A DNA stretch of 64,000 nt from Muribaculaceae bacterium Zag1 (GCA_002633115.1 NWBJ01000120.1:22696-86695), one strand, 5' to 3'; positions 27,705 through 36,955 are shown, counted from the first letter of the stretch. The notes: generated by a model not told the origin, from the letters alone. Made by a program: numbers and translations.

Positions 27705-28561
27705 CCAAGATTGTGTATTCTTTGAGCAGCGATGCCCAAGACTATTATCTGGAGCAGTTGGCGGTCAGCGGGGCTACACTCTTGGAGCGCAATCCTGGGG
27801 CTATGGTTGAAATAGTTTGCGACAGAGCGACTTATGAATCCCTTAAGGGTCCAAGGAGTAAGGCTTTGGGTTCTGCCAAAACATGGCGCGTGGTGGATTT
27901 GGATTCACAGCTCAGCAAGAAAGAACGGAGCCGATGGCTGAAGACCTCGCTCAGAGAGATAGTGGAGGGGGATTTTATCTATATTGACACCGACACCGTA
28001 ATAACCGGAAATCTGAGTGCTATAGATAAGCAGCGCGGAATAGTTGGGGCTGTAAAAGATATGCACCAAAAAGATAAGGGATACAATGGAGGAGTGATAT
28101 GGATGCGTGATTGTGAGGAGGCGCATGCTTTTTGCGCTGATTGGCATCAGCAATGGGAAAAGAGTCGGACACCGAGCGATTGCTCAGATCAACCATCTTT
28201 AGCAAGAGTGGCAGCCCAGAGAAAAGGGATTATGTCAGAATTGGACTCAAGCTGGAATTACCAAATCGGACACATCGGCGTCATAAAGCAGCCAATCAGA
28301 ATTATGCATTACTATTATGGCGCGGCAAAATCAGTGCAAAAGCAGATGGACAGAGCGCTGGAATGGGTGAGGAAGTCGGACTACGATCCTGAATTTATGC
28401 GAGTTGCAGCCTCTATGTTAGTAAGCATCAAAATAGGAACTTTTGGCAAAGAATTAGACTGGATGTCCTCCAAATCTTTTTATGCTTTTATAGCATCAAG
28501 GAGATGCTTTGGGGTCTTGGAGAAGATGACAGAGATTTATTGCGCAGCCTCAAAGTTATGA
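27698..28561 (+). CDS. Glycosyltransferase, GT8-like (GT-A fold)
   Basis: A 287-residue putative glycosyltransferase. The DxD-type metal motif appears in FIYIDTDTVITGNL, preceded by a basic helix (SRWLKTSLREIV), and GYNGGVIWMRDC is typical of GT8-like GT-A enzymes. SELDSSWNYQIGH and IMHYYYG resemble the acceptor-side loops of that family. The sugar donor is unknown. It overlaps the ATPase gene by 7 bases and the next gene by four, and adenine-rich codons (AGA, ATA) are frequent relative to flanking core genes. Confidence 0.8.
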   Translation: MLTKIVYSLSSDAQDYYLEQLAVSGATLLERNPGAMVEIVCDRATYESLKGPRSKALGSAKTWRVVDLDSQLSKKERSRWLKTSLREIVEGDFIYIDTDTVITGNLSAIDKQRGIVGAVKDMHQKDKGYNGGVIWMRDCEEAHAFCADWHQQWEKSRTPSDCSDQPSLARVAAQRKGIMSELDSSWNYQIGHIGVIKQPIRIMHYYYGAAKSVQKQMDRALEWVRKSDYDPEFMRVAASMLVSIKIGTFGKELDWMSSKSFYAFIASRRCFGVLEKMTEIYCAASKL

Positions 28562-29493
28562 CACCTCTATTATCCATCATCACGCCGGTGAGAAACACAG
28601 CGTTGTTTCTTCGAGATTGCATCGACAGCATACTGGCGCAAGATTTTCAGGATTGGGAACTGATATTGATTGATGATGGCAGTACAGACAACAGCCCAGA
28701 GATTTGCAAGGGTTATGCAAAGGCAGATACCCGCATAAAGCATTTGCGCCAATCTCACCAGGGTCAAGGAATAGCCCGCAACAAAGGCATAAGCATGAGC
28801 CAGGGGCGGTATCTGACATTCGTCGATTCAGATGATATGGTAAGGAAGGATACTTACCGTTTGAACCTCGAAATTATGGAGAAAAGGCCGCAATTGGAAA
28901 TCTTGCAGTATCCAATTGTAAAGTTCGTGGATTCTATTGCTCAATCCTGTGAGGATGGGAATGACATTGAGATTATCTGCGATATCGAACCCTTGCTCAG
29001 GTGTTGGCTGGTAGAGAAAAAGATTTCCTCATATTTCTGTAATAAGATATTTCGGTGTACGGCGTTTGATGGACTGCTGTTCCCCGGAGGATGCTACGAA
29101 GACAGATACTTGATGGCTAAAGTATTAAAACGGACAAAGACTATGGGCATCTCCAAGCGAGGGTGTTATCATTACCGCCAGCACTCGGCGCAAACCACAC
29201 GGCAGCCCGACAATATTGAGATGTCAAGATGTTTGCTTGGCGCTGAAGCGAGTATTCTCAGGGTAATCCGACCTTACGATAGTTTGAATTCGATAAGATT
29301 GGAAAGATTTCTCAATTGCTTGGCCCATGCCAAATCGTTGAGTAAAGCCTTGCGAAAAGAAGAAATTTTACTTCTCAATTCCGTGATGCCATCAATTAAA
29401 CACGGGGTATGGTTGAGCGAAAAGCCTCAAATCTCTTTGAGATGTTTGCTTTGGAATATATTGGGCATTGAGAGATATCTGAAAATTTTCTGA
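28558..29493 (+). CDS. Family 2 glycosyltransferase
   Basis: A 311-residue GT2 enzyme. The N-terminus LLSIITPVRNTALFLRDCID and LIDDGSTDNS bind the nucleotide sugar; the DxD equivalent is VDSDDMV, and GGCYEDRYLM carries the likely catalytic ED. The start is the ATG at 28558, which overlaps the previous stop as ATGA; a longer frame upstream lies within the previous gene and is not needed. The product is cytoplasmic or membrane-associated and adds one sugar to the lipid-linked polymer. Confidence 0.9.
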   Translation: MTPLLSIITPVRNTALFLRDCIDSILAQDFQDWELILIDDGSTDNSPEICKGYAKADTRIKHLRQSHQGQGIARNKGISMSQGRYLTFVDSDDMVRKDTYRLNLEIMEKRPQLEILQYPIVKFVDSIAQSCEDGNDIEIICDIEPLLRCWLVEKKISSYFCNKIFRCTAFDGLLFPGGCYEDRYLMAKVLKRTKTMGISKRGCYHYRQHSAQTTRQPDNIEMSRCLLGAEASILRVIRPYDSLNSIRLERFLNCLAHAKSLSKALRKEEILLLNSVMPSIKHGVWLSEKPQISLRCLLWNILGIERYLKIF

Positions 29494-30500
29494 TGGGGAA
29501 TCCCTTGGTTAGCGTGATAATTCCAGCCTACAATGTCGAGTGTTATATCCGACAATGCCTTGATTCTGTAATGAGTCAGAGCTATCCGCATACTGAGATT
29601 ATTGTGATTGATGACGGATCAACGGATAAGACCTCTGATATTATTCAAGAATACCAGGGCAGGTATCCTGAAATCAAAACTTATAAGCAATCAAATTCGA
29701 GATTGTCTGAGGCAAGGAATCAAGGCATGAGGATGGCCACGGGCGACTATCTCTTTTTCATTGATTCTGATGATTGGATAGCCACAGAAATCATAGAACT
29801 GTTGGTGACTTCCGCTCGGCAATATGATTGTGAAATGGTGCAAGGTGATTTCTATTACGCCTACGCTGATAGACTGATGTGGGATTGCCGAGAACATAAG
29901 CGCCACAACCACCATAAGATTTTGAATACGAGCGAGGCTATGGGCCAATTGGTCAGACAACAGAAGATTAAGAATTTCGCTTGGGGAAAACTTTGGCGTC
30001 GTCAGAAAATCGAAGGGCTATTATTTCCCAAGGGCAAGAGGTTTGAAGACTCCTTTTGGACCCATCAGGCCATCGCGCGATGCAGAACTGTAGGCCTACT
30101 GCATACGCCATTGTATTATTACCGCCAACGCTCGGATAGCATCTCTGGCAAATTCTCTTCGAGCCATTTTGACCTAATCGAGGGCAATCTGCTGAGGTAT
30201 GAATTCATTAAAAACAATTTTCCAGAATACACCCAAGATATGGCCTATAGCCTATGGAAATCGATTGAAGCATTTACTGAAAATGCCAAGCCTTATGCAG
30301 CTAATTCGCTTATGGCTGAGGCAATCAATCGCTGCAATCAGCTGGAGCAATCCTTAGCGCAAGAATTTGAGACTCAACTAAGGGAAAGAATTGAATATCG
30401 GCTCAAGAGAAAGTCTAAATGGTTGGCTTGGTCCTACGATTTATATCTGCGAGCAGTAGAGAGATGGAGGGCAAGGAAGATGAAAGTTTATCGGATATGA
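29493..30500 (+). CDS. Family 2 glycosyltransferase
   Basis: A 335-residue GT2 enzyme similar in organisation to its upstream neighbour: VSVIIPAYNVECYIRQCLDS, VIDDGSTDKT, FIDSDDW as the metal-binding motif, and RFEDSFW as the probable catalytic loop. The C-terminal 60 residues are basic and probably contact the membrane. Its start shares one base with the previous stop (TGATG). The donor sugar cannot be deduced. Confidence 0.9.
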   Translation: MGNPLVSVIIPAYNVECYIRQCLDSVMSQSYPHTEIIVIDDGSTDKTSDIIQEYQGRYPEIKTYKQSNSRLSEARNQGMRMATGDYLFFIDSDDWIATEIIELLVTSARQYDCEMVQGDFYYAYADRLMWDCREHKRHNHHKILNTSEAMGQLVRQQKIKNFAWGKLWRRQKIEGLLFPKGKRFEDSFWTHQAIARCRTVGLLHTPLYYYRQRSDSISGKFSSSHFDLIEGNLLRYEFIKNNFPEYTQDMAYSLWKSIEAFTENAKPYAANSLMAEAINRCNQLEQSLAQEFETQLRERIEYRLKRKSKWLAWSYDLYLRAVERWRARKMKVYRI

Positions 30501-31615
30501 AGATTAAGGAAGCCCTGCGCAGAGGAATAGGCTGGTTGATGCGTGGTCTTACCAAGATTGATAGGCGCAAATTGCTATTTATGGACTATTACGGGTGCCA
30601 TTACGGGGATTCACCTCGCGCTATCAGCGAAAAGATATCGGAATTATCGGCCGACAATAAGATCGTATGGGCATTCACGCTGCCAGAGAGGCATAAGGCA
30701 AATGGCAAGAAAGTCAGAGTGGGGAGCTTGGCATATTATTATCATCTGTATACAAGTCGAGTGATTGTGACTAATTATCGCATGACTGAGGATTTCAAAA
30801 AGAGAAAGGGCCAACTCTATATGCAAACCTGGCATAGCGCCTTGCGCCTTAAGATGATTGAGCGTGATGCTATCAGTAGGCTTACATTTCAATATATTGA
30901 TATGGCTATCCATGATTCCCGACAGATTGACTTTTTGCTCTCAGGGTGTGGAATGAGCAAAGATATCTTCAAGAGGGCCTTTTGGTTAGATGACAAGGCA
31001 AAAATCCAGCCTTTGGGATGTCCACGCACAGATATCCTACTCACCGCAACTGATGACTTTAAGGCTGAAATCAAGCGACACATAGGATTGAATCCTAATC
31101 ATAAGATTGCACTATACGCTCCTACTTTTCGCAACTATGGGTACAACATACTGGATAATTTTCCCTTTGAGGAAGTCAGCAATAGCCTTGGGGAGAATTG
31201 GCAATTGTTAGTGCGGCTCCATCCTCATGAACAAACGCGAATCATCGATCATCCTGGTTTTGTTGATGTCACCAATTACGATGATGCGACAGAACTAATG
31301 GTAATCGCCGACTTGCTGATTACGGATTATTCGGCGTTGATATTCGACTTTATGCTGACTCGCCGTCCGCTATTTCTCTTTATACCCGACTTGGATGATT
31401 ATCTAAATTACGAGAGAGGAATATATTTCGATATTCCACAACTGCCAGTTATAATTTGTCGAAATGAGAGCGAATTGACTCATCGATTAAGGCATATCGA
31501 TTCAGAATGGGCAAGACCAAGCGCTGCGCTTGATAAATTACTCAATGAAATGGATTTTTATAATCTCGGCCATAGCGCTGAAGCAGTGGCCAAATTTCTG
31601 ATTGACCAACTATGA
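30497..31615 (+). CDS. CDP-glycerol glycerophosphotransferase-like enzyme
   Basis: A 372-residue TagB/TagF-type transferase. Family landmarks are FMDYYGCHYGDSPRAISE, QTWHSALRLK, IALYAPTFRNYG, LVRLHPHE (conserved His) and ADLLITDYSALIFDFML. It would transfer glycerol phosphate from CDP-glycerol onto the growing glycan, as in teichoic-acid and some Gram-negative capsule synthesis. The start at 30497 overlaps the upstream stop by ATGA; a longer frame from 30419 would overlap the previous gene by 82 bases. The next gene encodes the matching CDP-glycerol-forming enzyme, which strongly supports the substrate. Confidence 0.88.
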   Translation: MKIKEALRRGIGWLMRGLTKIDRRKLLFMDYYGCHYGDSPRAISEKISELSADNKIVWAFTLPERHKANGKKVRVGSLAYYYHLYTSRVIVTNYRMTEDFKKRKGQLYMQTWHSALRLKMIERDAISRLTFQYIDMAIHDSRQIDFLLSGCGMSKDIFKRAFWLDDKAKIQPLGCPRTDILLTATDDFKAEIKRHIGLNPNHKIALYAPTFRNYGYNILDNFPFEEVSNSLGENWQLLVRLHPHEQTRIIDHPGFVDVTNYDDATELMVIADLLITDYSALIFDFMLTRRPLFLFIPDLDDYLNYERGIYFDIPQLPVIICRNESELTHRLRHIDSEWARPSAALDKLLNEMDFYNLGHSAEAVAKFLIDQL

Positions 31616-32025
31616 TAATCGGTTATACGTCAGGAGTTTTTGACATGCTCCATATTGGGCATTTGAATTTGCTGAGGCTTGCCCGAGAGCAATGCGACTA
31701 TCTGATTGTGGGAGTAAGCACTGACGAACTATGTCTTTCGTACAAGGGGAAACTCCCAGTGATACCATACCCTGAAAGAAAAGCCATAGTAGAGGCATTG
31801 AGGTGCGTAGACCGTGTGATTCCGCAAACCGACAGAAACAAATGCGCAGTATGGCCCGAATTGCATTACCATAAGCTATTTGTGGGTGATGATTGGAGGG
31901 GTTCGCAATTGTTTAGTGAGGCAGAGGCTTGGCTTGCGCCTCGAGGGGCGAAGGTAGTGTATTTGCCTTATACCCACCATGTTTCATCATCAAAATTGCG
32001 CGATAAGATATTGCAAAATGACTGA
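31612..32025 (+). CDS. Glycerol-3-phosphate cytidylyltransferase (TagD-like)
   Basis: A 137-residue nucleotidyltransferase of the size of TagD. It has GYTSGVFDMLHIGHLNLL with the HIGH motif at 14-17, and VGVSTDELC. The C-terminal TagD signature RTxGISTT is replaced by a diverged PYTHHVSSSKLRDKI. It probably makes CDP-glycerol for the preceding transferase; use of another alcohol phosphate is possible because the second signature differs. It overlaps its neighbours by four and eight bases. Confidence 0.85.
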   Translation: MIIGYTSGVFDMLHIGHLNLLRLAREQCDYLIVGVSTDELCLSYKGKLPVIPYPERKAIVEALRCVDRVIPQTDRNKCAVWPELHYHKLFVGDDWRGSQLFSEAEAWLAPRGAKVVYLPYTHHVSSSKLRDKILQND

Positions 32026-32911
32026 ACCATTTCTCACAATCTTCACTCCCACATACAATCGAGCGCATACGCTTGAGCGACTCTATCGCAGCCTGTGTTG
32101 GCAAAGTTGCCAAGACTTTGAGTGGCTGGTAATAGATGATGGCAGTACCGATGGGACACAGGGCCTTATTGATAAATTTTCACACGAGGGTCTATTGGAC
32201 ATTAGATACTTCAGAAAAGAAAATGGAGGGCTCTACACTGGCTATAATTTGGCTTACAGCGAAGCGCAAGGCGAACTGAGTATGTGCGTGGATAGCGATG
32301 GTTTTTTGCCAGTGACTGCAGTCGAAATAGTTAAGCATAGATGGAAGGGACGCCCCGAGGGAAATTACGCTGGGGTATTGGGCTTAGACTTTGATGCTAA
32401 GACGTGGCATCCAATAGGGGGATGGTTTCCTGAGCATCTTAAAGAGTGCTTTCTGCCCGATCTCATTGCCAAGCGCCTCCATACTCATGATTGTAAACAA
32501 GCCATGCTCACATCACTGATGAAATCAGTGAGCCCTATGCGGGGATTTCCTGGGGAGAAAAATTTCAACCCGGCATACCTTTTGCTCAAAGCCGGTGACA
32601 AATATCCGATGCTCGTGGTCAACGAAAACCTTTGTTACGTAGACTATCAAGCCAGCGATAGCATGTCGGCGCGGATTATGGAGCAGTATGTAGACAGTCC
32701 TCGCAGTTTTGCCGAATTGAGGCTATTGGAACTGAGTCTCAGACATAGCCATTGGTTGCATCGTCTGCGCCTCACTGTGCACTACGTGGCTGAGAGCCGA
32801 CTTGCTAAGGCGGATGATTGGATAGTGCGGCATCCTGTCAAAACTATGGCTATTGCCTGTTGGCCATTAGGGATGCTGCTCTATTGGTATATAAAACAGA
32901 GGAACAGATGA
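32018..32911 (+). CDS. Family 2 glycosyltransferase
   Basis: A 297-residue GT2 enzyme with LTIFTPTYNRAHTLERLYRS, VIDDGSTDGT, and CVDSDGFLP at the metal site. The domain between residues 120 and 220 differs from the two GT2s upstream and resembles capsular enzymes of the EpsE/SpsA subgroup. The last 40 residues contain a hydrophobic stretch (TMAIACWPLGMLLYWYI) that may anchor it to the inner membrane. The start at 32018 is the first ATG in GT-fold register; it overlaps the upstream gene by eight bases. Confidence 0.88.
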   Translation: MTEPFLTIFTPTYNRAHTLERLYRSLCWQSCQDFEWLVIDDGSTDGTQGLIDKFSHEGLLDIRYFRKENGGLYTGYNLAYSEAQGELSMCVDSDGFLPVTAVEIVKHRWKGRPEGNYAGVLGLDFDAKTWHPIGGWFPEHLKECFLPDLIAKRLHTHDCKQAMLTSLMKSVSPMRGFPGEKNFNPAYLLLKAGDKYPMLVVNENLCYVDYQASDSMSARIMEQYVDSPRSFAELRLLELSLRHSHWLHRLRLTVHYVAESRLAKADDWIVRHPVKTMAIACWPLGMLLYWYIKQRNR

Positions 32912-34023
32912 GAGCGCTGCATGTGATAACCTCGCTGAAATGCGGTGGAGCAGAAAGATTGATGACATCATTGCTGCCAAAGCTAAATACAATGGGGTGT
33001 CAGACAGATTTGGCAGTGATGGATGGGACGATGACACCCTTTATGGAAGACCTTTTGAAAAGAGGGATAAAAATCCACAGGTTGTCAACTGGCGCCCTGG
33101 CTATGCGTAATCCATTGCTGAGCCTTAAGCTTAGGGGGCTTTTGACAAACTACGACATTGCGCATTCACACAATACCCCTGCCCAAATCATATTGGCATT
33201 GGCATCAAAAAAGAATACCAAGTTGATTACTACTGAGCACTCGGTCAACAACCGAAGGCGCTCTTTATCGATTCTGAAAACCTTTGATCGGTGGCTGTAC
33301 TCTCATTACGACAAGACGGTAGGCGTAAGCCAAGATGTCGCTGATTCATTGGCCAAATGGATAGGAATGGAGGATAAGATTGAAGTCATTCCCAATGGCG
33401 TTGATTTGGATATCTTTAATCCTCGGCGGCGAGCCTCAAGAGAGGGAGTGGAGGTGAGAGTGGCAATGGCAGCATCTTTCTGCTATCCCAAGGATCAAGC
33501 CACTCTGATTCGAGCATTGAGCCTGTTGCCAGAGAATTATCATCTTTCATTGGCTGGCGATGGGCCAAATTTAATTGTTTGCAAAGACTTGGCTCAGAAA
33601 TCAAGAGTAGACCATAGAATTGACTTCAACGGCAGAATTGAAAACATGCCCGACTTCTTGTCGACTGCTGACATCGCAGTGTTGTCAACCCGCTACGAAG
33701 GGATGCCAATGGCGGCATTAGAGGCAATGGCTATAGGTTTGCCTATGGTTTGCACCGATACTCCGGGCGTGAAGGCTGCGGTTGGCAATGCTGCACTGTT
33801 AGTGCCCATATCAGATGCGCCCTCGATGGCCCAAGCCATAATGCGATTGGGAGAGAATGGAGCGCTGAGGAAAAAGAAAGCGAGTGAAAGCATAGCGCGA
33901 GCCAAGGAATACAGCATCGAGGCTTGCGCCGACAGATATATGAATCTATACCAAGAAATAATTTCATCACCAAAAACTAATACCTTATGGCCAAATACTT
34001 ATTCGATAGAAGCATGGCGTTGA
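32908..34023 (+). CDS. Family 4 glycosyltransferase
   Basis: A 371-residue GT-B retaining glycosyltransferase. RALHVITSLKCGGAERLM opens the acceptor domain; VIPNGVDLDIF and the C-terminal STADIAVLSTRYEGMPMAAL with the E-x7-E region bind the donor nucleotide sugar. The start is the ATG at 32908 in ATGA overlap with the previous stop. The 3' end overlaps the sugar transferase gene by 37 bases. Confidence 0.92.
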   Translation: MRALHVITSLKCGGAERLMTSLLPKLNTMGCQTDLAVMDGTMTPFMEDLLKRGIKIHRLSTGALAMRNPLLSLKLRGLLTNYDIAHSHNTPAQIILALASKKNTKLITTEHSVNNRRRSLSILKTFDRWLYSHYDKTVGVSQDVADSLAKWIGMEDKIEVIPNGVDLDIFNPRRRASREGVEVRVAMAASFCYPKDQATLIRALSLLPENYHLSLAGDGPNLIVCKDLAQKSRVDHRIDFNGRIENMPDFLSTADIAVLSTRYEGMPMAALEAMAIGLPMVCTDTPGVKAAVGNAALLVPISDAPSMAQAIMRLGENGALRKKKASESIARAKEYSIEACADRYMNLYQEIISSPKTNTLWPNTYSIEAWR

Positions 34024-34598
34024 TCGGACTGATTTTCATCTCGCCTGTGATGATATTCATCTACATGCTTGTCAAATTGGAACAACCAGCTTTTCCGGGC
34101 CTTTTCTCCCAAGTAAGAGTAGGCCGAGGCGGGGAACTTTTCAGAATTTACAAATTTCGTACTCTCGATGAGACCCATCACCGATGCCAGTCAGCCGCAA
34201 CTCCTCAGGAATTCAGGCCGACGCCCTTGGGCAAGTTCTTGCGGTGGACCAAACTCAACGAATTGCCTCAGCTGTGGAACGTCTTGATAGGGGATATGAG
34301 CTTTGTAGGTCCAAGGCCTGACGTGCCAGGATACGCCGACGCTTTGGAAGGGGCTGACCGCGAATTGCTTAAGTTGCGTCCCGGCTTGACTGGGCCAGCC
34401 ACGCTAAAATATCGAGATGAAGAGAGACTGCTCGCAGAGCAGACCGACCCATTGGCCTACAACGACTTGGTAATTTTCCCCGACAAGGTGCGCCTCAATC
34501 TGCATTATCTTTACAATTACAGTTTCTGGATGGACCTCAAGATTTTGGCTTGCACCATTTCCAATAGCCGCATGCTGTATAATGGCGAAAGAATCTGA
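33987..34598 (+). CDS. Initiating sugar-phosphate transferase (short PglC/WcaJ-core type)
   Basis: A 203-residue monotopic phosphoglycosyl transferase that would load the first sugar phosphate onto undecaprenyl phosphate. One re-entrant hydrophobic segment (residues about 10-32) is followed by FSQVRVGRGGELFRIYKFRT, the catalytic-type region LRWTKLNELPQLWNVLIGDM, and FVGPRPDVP. It is the catalytic core only, lacking the N-terminal transmembrane domain of WcaJ. It starts inside the GT4 gene, so translation is coupled. Its presence near the end of the operon suggests that this cluster encodes its own chain initiation. Confidence 0.92.
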   Translation: MAKYLFDRSMALIGLIFISPVMIFIYMLVKLEQPAFPGLFSQVRVGRGGELFRIYKFRTLDETHHRCQSAATPQEFRPTPLGKFLRWTKLNELPQLWNVLIGDMSFVGPRPDVPGYADALEGADRELLKLRPGLTGPATLKYRDEERLLAEQTDPLAYNDLVIFPDKVRLNLHYLYNYSFWMDLKILACTISNSRMLYNGERI

Positions 34599-34601
34599 GA
34601 G

Positions 34602-35297
34602 ATGATCCCCAAGATTATACATTACTGTTGGTTTGGACAGAAACCGATGAATAGAGTGGGGCTTCGCTGCTTGCGCAGTTGGGAACTGCTGTGTCCCGAC
34701 TATGAGATTAGGCGTTGGGACGAATCCAACTTTGACCTGGACGCACACCCTTTTCTTAAGTGGTGCCATGAGCAAGGATTGTGGGCCTATCTTAGCGATA
34801 TTGCTCGGCTGATGGTGGTACATGATTATGGAGGAATATATTTCGACACAGATGTAGAATTGATCAAACGCCCTGATGCCTATCTGGGGCATGAGGCTTT
34901 CTTTGGTTTTGAAACACCGCAATACGTTGCCACAGGATTAGGATTTGGCGCTGTGCCTCGCCATATAGCAGTTAAGGCAATGCTCGAAGAATATTATTCC
35001 TTGAGGCCAGCTGCTGATGGCAGTTGGCCCACAATCGGGTGCCCGAGACTAAATACCTTGGCGCTGGAGAAGTTAGGAATGGTGCCTAATGGCCAACTGC
35101 AACGAGTGAGCGGAGTCCTGATTTTGCCACAAAGCAGTATGAATCCCTTTGACCCGATTACGGGCCGGTTGAAGATTCAATCCGACACAATTTCGATCCA
35201 TTGGTATTCGATGTCGGCCTTATCTCCCTGGCTAAGGATTAGGAATAGGTTGGGGAGACCTTGGCATAGACTGCTTGCCACATTCAAGAAATGCTGA
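34602..35297 (+). CDS. GT32-like glycosyltransferase
   Basis: A 231-residue enzyme of the Och1/capsular GT32 type: IPKIIHYCWFGQKPMN, RRWDESNFD, SDIARLMVVHDYGGIYFDTD containing the DxD metal site, and a C-terminal SIHWYSMS. It transfers a hexose from a nucleotide sugar. It starts four bases after the preceding stop and overlaps the last glycosyltransferase gene by seven bases. Confidence 0.9.
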   Translation: MIPKIIHYCWFGQKPMNRVGLRCLRSWELLCPDYEIRRWDESNFDLDAHPFLKWCHEQGLWAYLSDIARLMVVHDYGGIYFDTDVELIKRPDAYLGHEAFFGFETPQYVATGLGFGAVPRHIAVKAMLEEYYSLRPAADGSWPTIGCPRLNTLALEKLGMVPNGQLQRVSGVLILPQSSMNPFDPITGRLKIQSDTISIHWYSMSALSPWLRIRNRLGRPWHRLLATFKKC

Positions 35298-36439
35298 GGA
35301 TTCTAATTCATATCCATTATATGGAACTTGGAGGCGCTGAGACCAGCCTACTCGGATTGCTTGAGGCGCTTGAGGGTGAGAATATCTCTGTAGATTTATG
35401 GGTAAGCGATCCTCGGGGACCGCTTATGGCATATTTGCCTGATTGGGTGAATGTGATTGAGAGTCCAAAGCCCTATCAGGTATTGGAGAGACCAATCCTG
35501 ACAGCGATTAAGCGAGGAGGTGGGAAGGTGGCAATAGCTCGGCTTATGGCGAAGATTGAGTTTTGGAGGTATTCAAGACACAATAAGTGCCGCGACGGAA
35601 GCGGCATTTTCCCTTTTGTAGATAAATGGGCACCGAGGGTTTTGCCAGACAGGTATAGCCTGGGGACTTATGATATAGCAATTTCTTATTGCGGTTTCCC
35701 GAGGATGGTGCTTGACAAAGTAGATGCCAAATTGAAATGCGCTTGGATTCATACCGACTATTCTGCCATAGATGTTTGCAAAGAATTAGAGAGGAGAGTT
35801 TGGGAACGTTATGATACAATAGTATGTGTGAGCGCGTTGGCTCGTGAGAATTTCTTGAAGGTATTTCCTCAACTGGAAGACAAAACAGTAGTGATAGAAA
35901 ATTGGCTCCCGCTCAGATATATCAGTACCTTGTCGGCTTGTCAAATAGGAGAGGTCGTAGATGTGGCCAATGGCAGAATCAAATTCTTGACCATTGGTCG
36001 CTATTGCGCCGCAAAGAGATTGGAAGTCATCCCAGAAATTTGCCATCGGCTTATAGAGATGGGCATAGATTTGGAGTGGTGGATTATAGGGTATGGGGCA
36101 TCTGACCAATATATCCGTGATTCCATAGAGGCTAATGGCATGGAAGCGAGAGTAAAACTATTGGGCAAGAAAGAGAATCCTTATCCCTATATCAAGGCTT
36201 GCGATTGGTATGTACAACCGTCTCTATATGAAGGCCGATCAGTGACTGTGCAAGAGGCGCAAGCTCTTGGGTGTCCAGTCATAATCACAGATTTCCCTAC
36301 TGCTAAGTCGCAACTCAGCGATGGCCACGAGGGTTGGATTGTGCCTATGGCACCAAGGCAATGCGTTGAGGCGATTGCCCAGATACTTGCACAATATAGA
36401 AGTCATAAGGCAATGAGTAACGATTCTCGCCAATGCTAA
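35291..36439 (+). CDS. Family 4 glycosyltransferase, possibly frameshifted at the 3' end
   Basis: A 382-residue GT-B enzyme. LGGAETSLLGLLEAL marks the acceptor domain, KFLTIGRYCAAKRLEVIP opens the donor domain, and QPSLYEGRSVTVQEAQALG is the conserved donor-binding motif. The reading frame stops at 36439 after SNDSRQC. In the +1 frame from about 36417 an uninterrupted 47-codon stretch continues to a stop at 36558-36560 and reads like a normal glycosyltransferase C-terminal helix (SDKMRNSNAIAVLMEW). A one-base indel, real or from sequencing, may therefore have trimmed the protein. It is the last gene of the polysaccharide operon. Confidence 0.88.
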   Translation: MLRILIHIHYMELGGAETSLLGLLEALEGENISVDLWVSDPRGPLMAYLPDWVNVIESPKPYQVLERPILTAIKRGGGKVAIARLMAKIEFWRYSRHNKCRDGSGIFPFVDKWAPRVLPDRYSLGTYDIAISYCGFPRMVLDKVDAKLKCAWIHTDYSAIDVCKELERRVWERYDTIVCVSALARENFLKVFPQLEDKTVVIENWLPLRYISTLSACQIGEVVDVANGRIKFLTIGRYCAAKRLEVIPEICHRLIEMGIDLEWWIIGYGASDQYIRDSIEANGMEARVKLLGKKENPYPYIKACDWYVQPSLYEGRSVTVQEAQALGCPVIITDFPTAKSQLSDGHEGWIVPMAPRQCVEAIAQILAQYRSHKAMSNDSRQC

Positions 36440-36536
36440 CCTTGACCTGTTGCTGTCGGACAAGATGAGAAATTCCAATGCTATTGCAGTGCTTATGGAG
36501 TGGAAAAACGGTGGTCTCATAAGGGAAAAACTTTAT

Positions 36537-36575
36537 GCAAAGTTACGAAATATTGAGTAAATTTCCGTAACTTTG
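36537..36575. promoter_or_regulatory. Inverted repeat carrying the -7 element of the DUF4236 gene
   Basis: GCAAAGTTACGAAAT (36537-36551) pairs with 36561-36575 with one bulged base. The right arm contains TAACTTTG (36568-36575), a -7 element 51 bp upstream of the ATG at 36626. The left arm holds the same element on the opposite strand. The inverted repeat may also work as the operon's hairpin terminator, though no T tract follows. Confidence 0.5.
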
Positions 36576-36625
36576 CGTATTAACAAATCCTATCAATCGT
36601 AATTATCAACAAAGTAATCAATATT

Positions 36626-36955
36626 ATGGGCATCAGCTACAGAAAAAGAGTGAAACTCATGCCAGGGGTAACTCTCAACTTCAGCAAAAGCGGCATGAGC
36701 ACCACTATAGGCGGAAAAGGGGCCAGTGTCAACATTGGCAAGAAAGGCACCTATCTCAATACAGGCATACCGGGCACTGGCATTTACAGTCGCCAAAAAA
36801 TCGGAGGCACCTCTTCCTCATCCTCGCGCCGCTCTTCTTACTCATCCAGTTCAAACCAATACTCGGGCCAATCGACCTCATCCGGCTCGGGTGCAAGTTG
36901 GCTTTGGATCCTGGCTGTTTTAGCCATAGGCATTCTGATTGGCTCAATGCTATAG
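36626..36955 (+). CDS. DUF4236 small membrane-anchored protein
   Basis: A 109-residue protein. Residues 1-52 (MGISYRKRVKLMPGVTLNFS through YLNTGIPGTGIYSR) form the conserved DUF4236 domain, a glycine-rich beta hairpin-like unit. Then comes a Ser-rich linker (about 58-88) and a C-terminal membrane helix (WLWILAVLAIGILIGSML). The domain would probably face the cytoplasm with a tail anchor in the inner membrane. Function unknown. It is followed 9 bp later by the DPP-IV-like gene. Confidence 0.85.
   Translation: MGISYRKRVKLMPGVTLNFSKSGMSTTIGGKGASVNIGKKGTYLNTGIPGTGIYSRQKIGGTSSSSSRRSSYSSSSNQYSGQSTSSGSGASWLWILAVLAIGILIGSML

Noticed and set aside
29493..32911. Recent duplication of the three GT2 genes
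   Set aside because: They share only GT2 fold motifs; the sequences outside the motifs are too different to suggest a local duplication.
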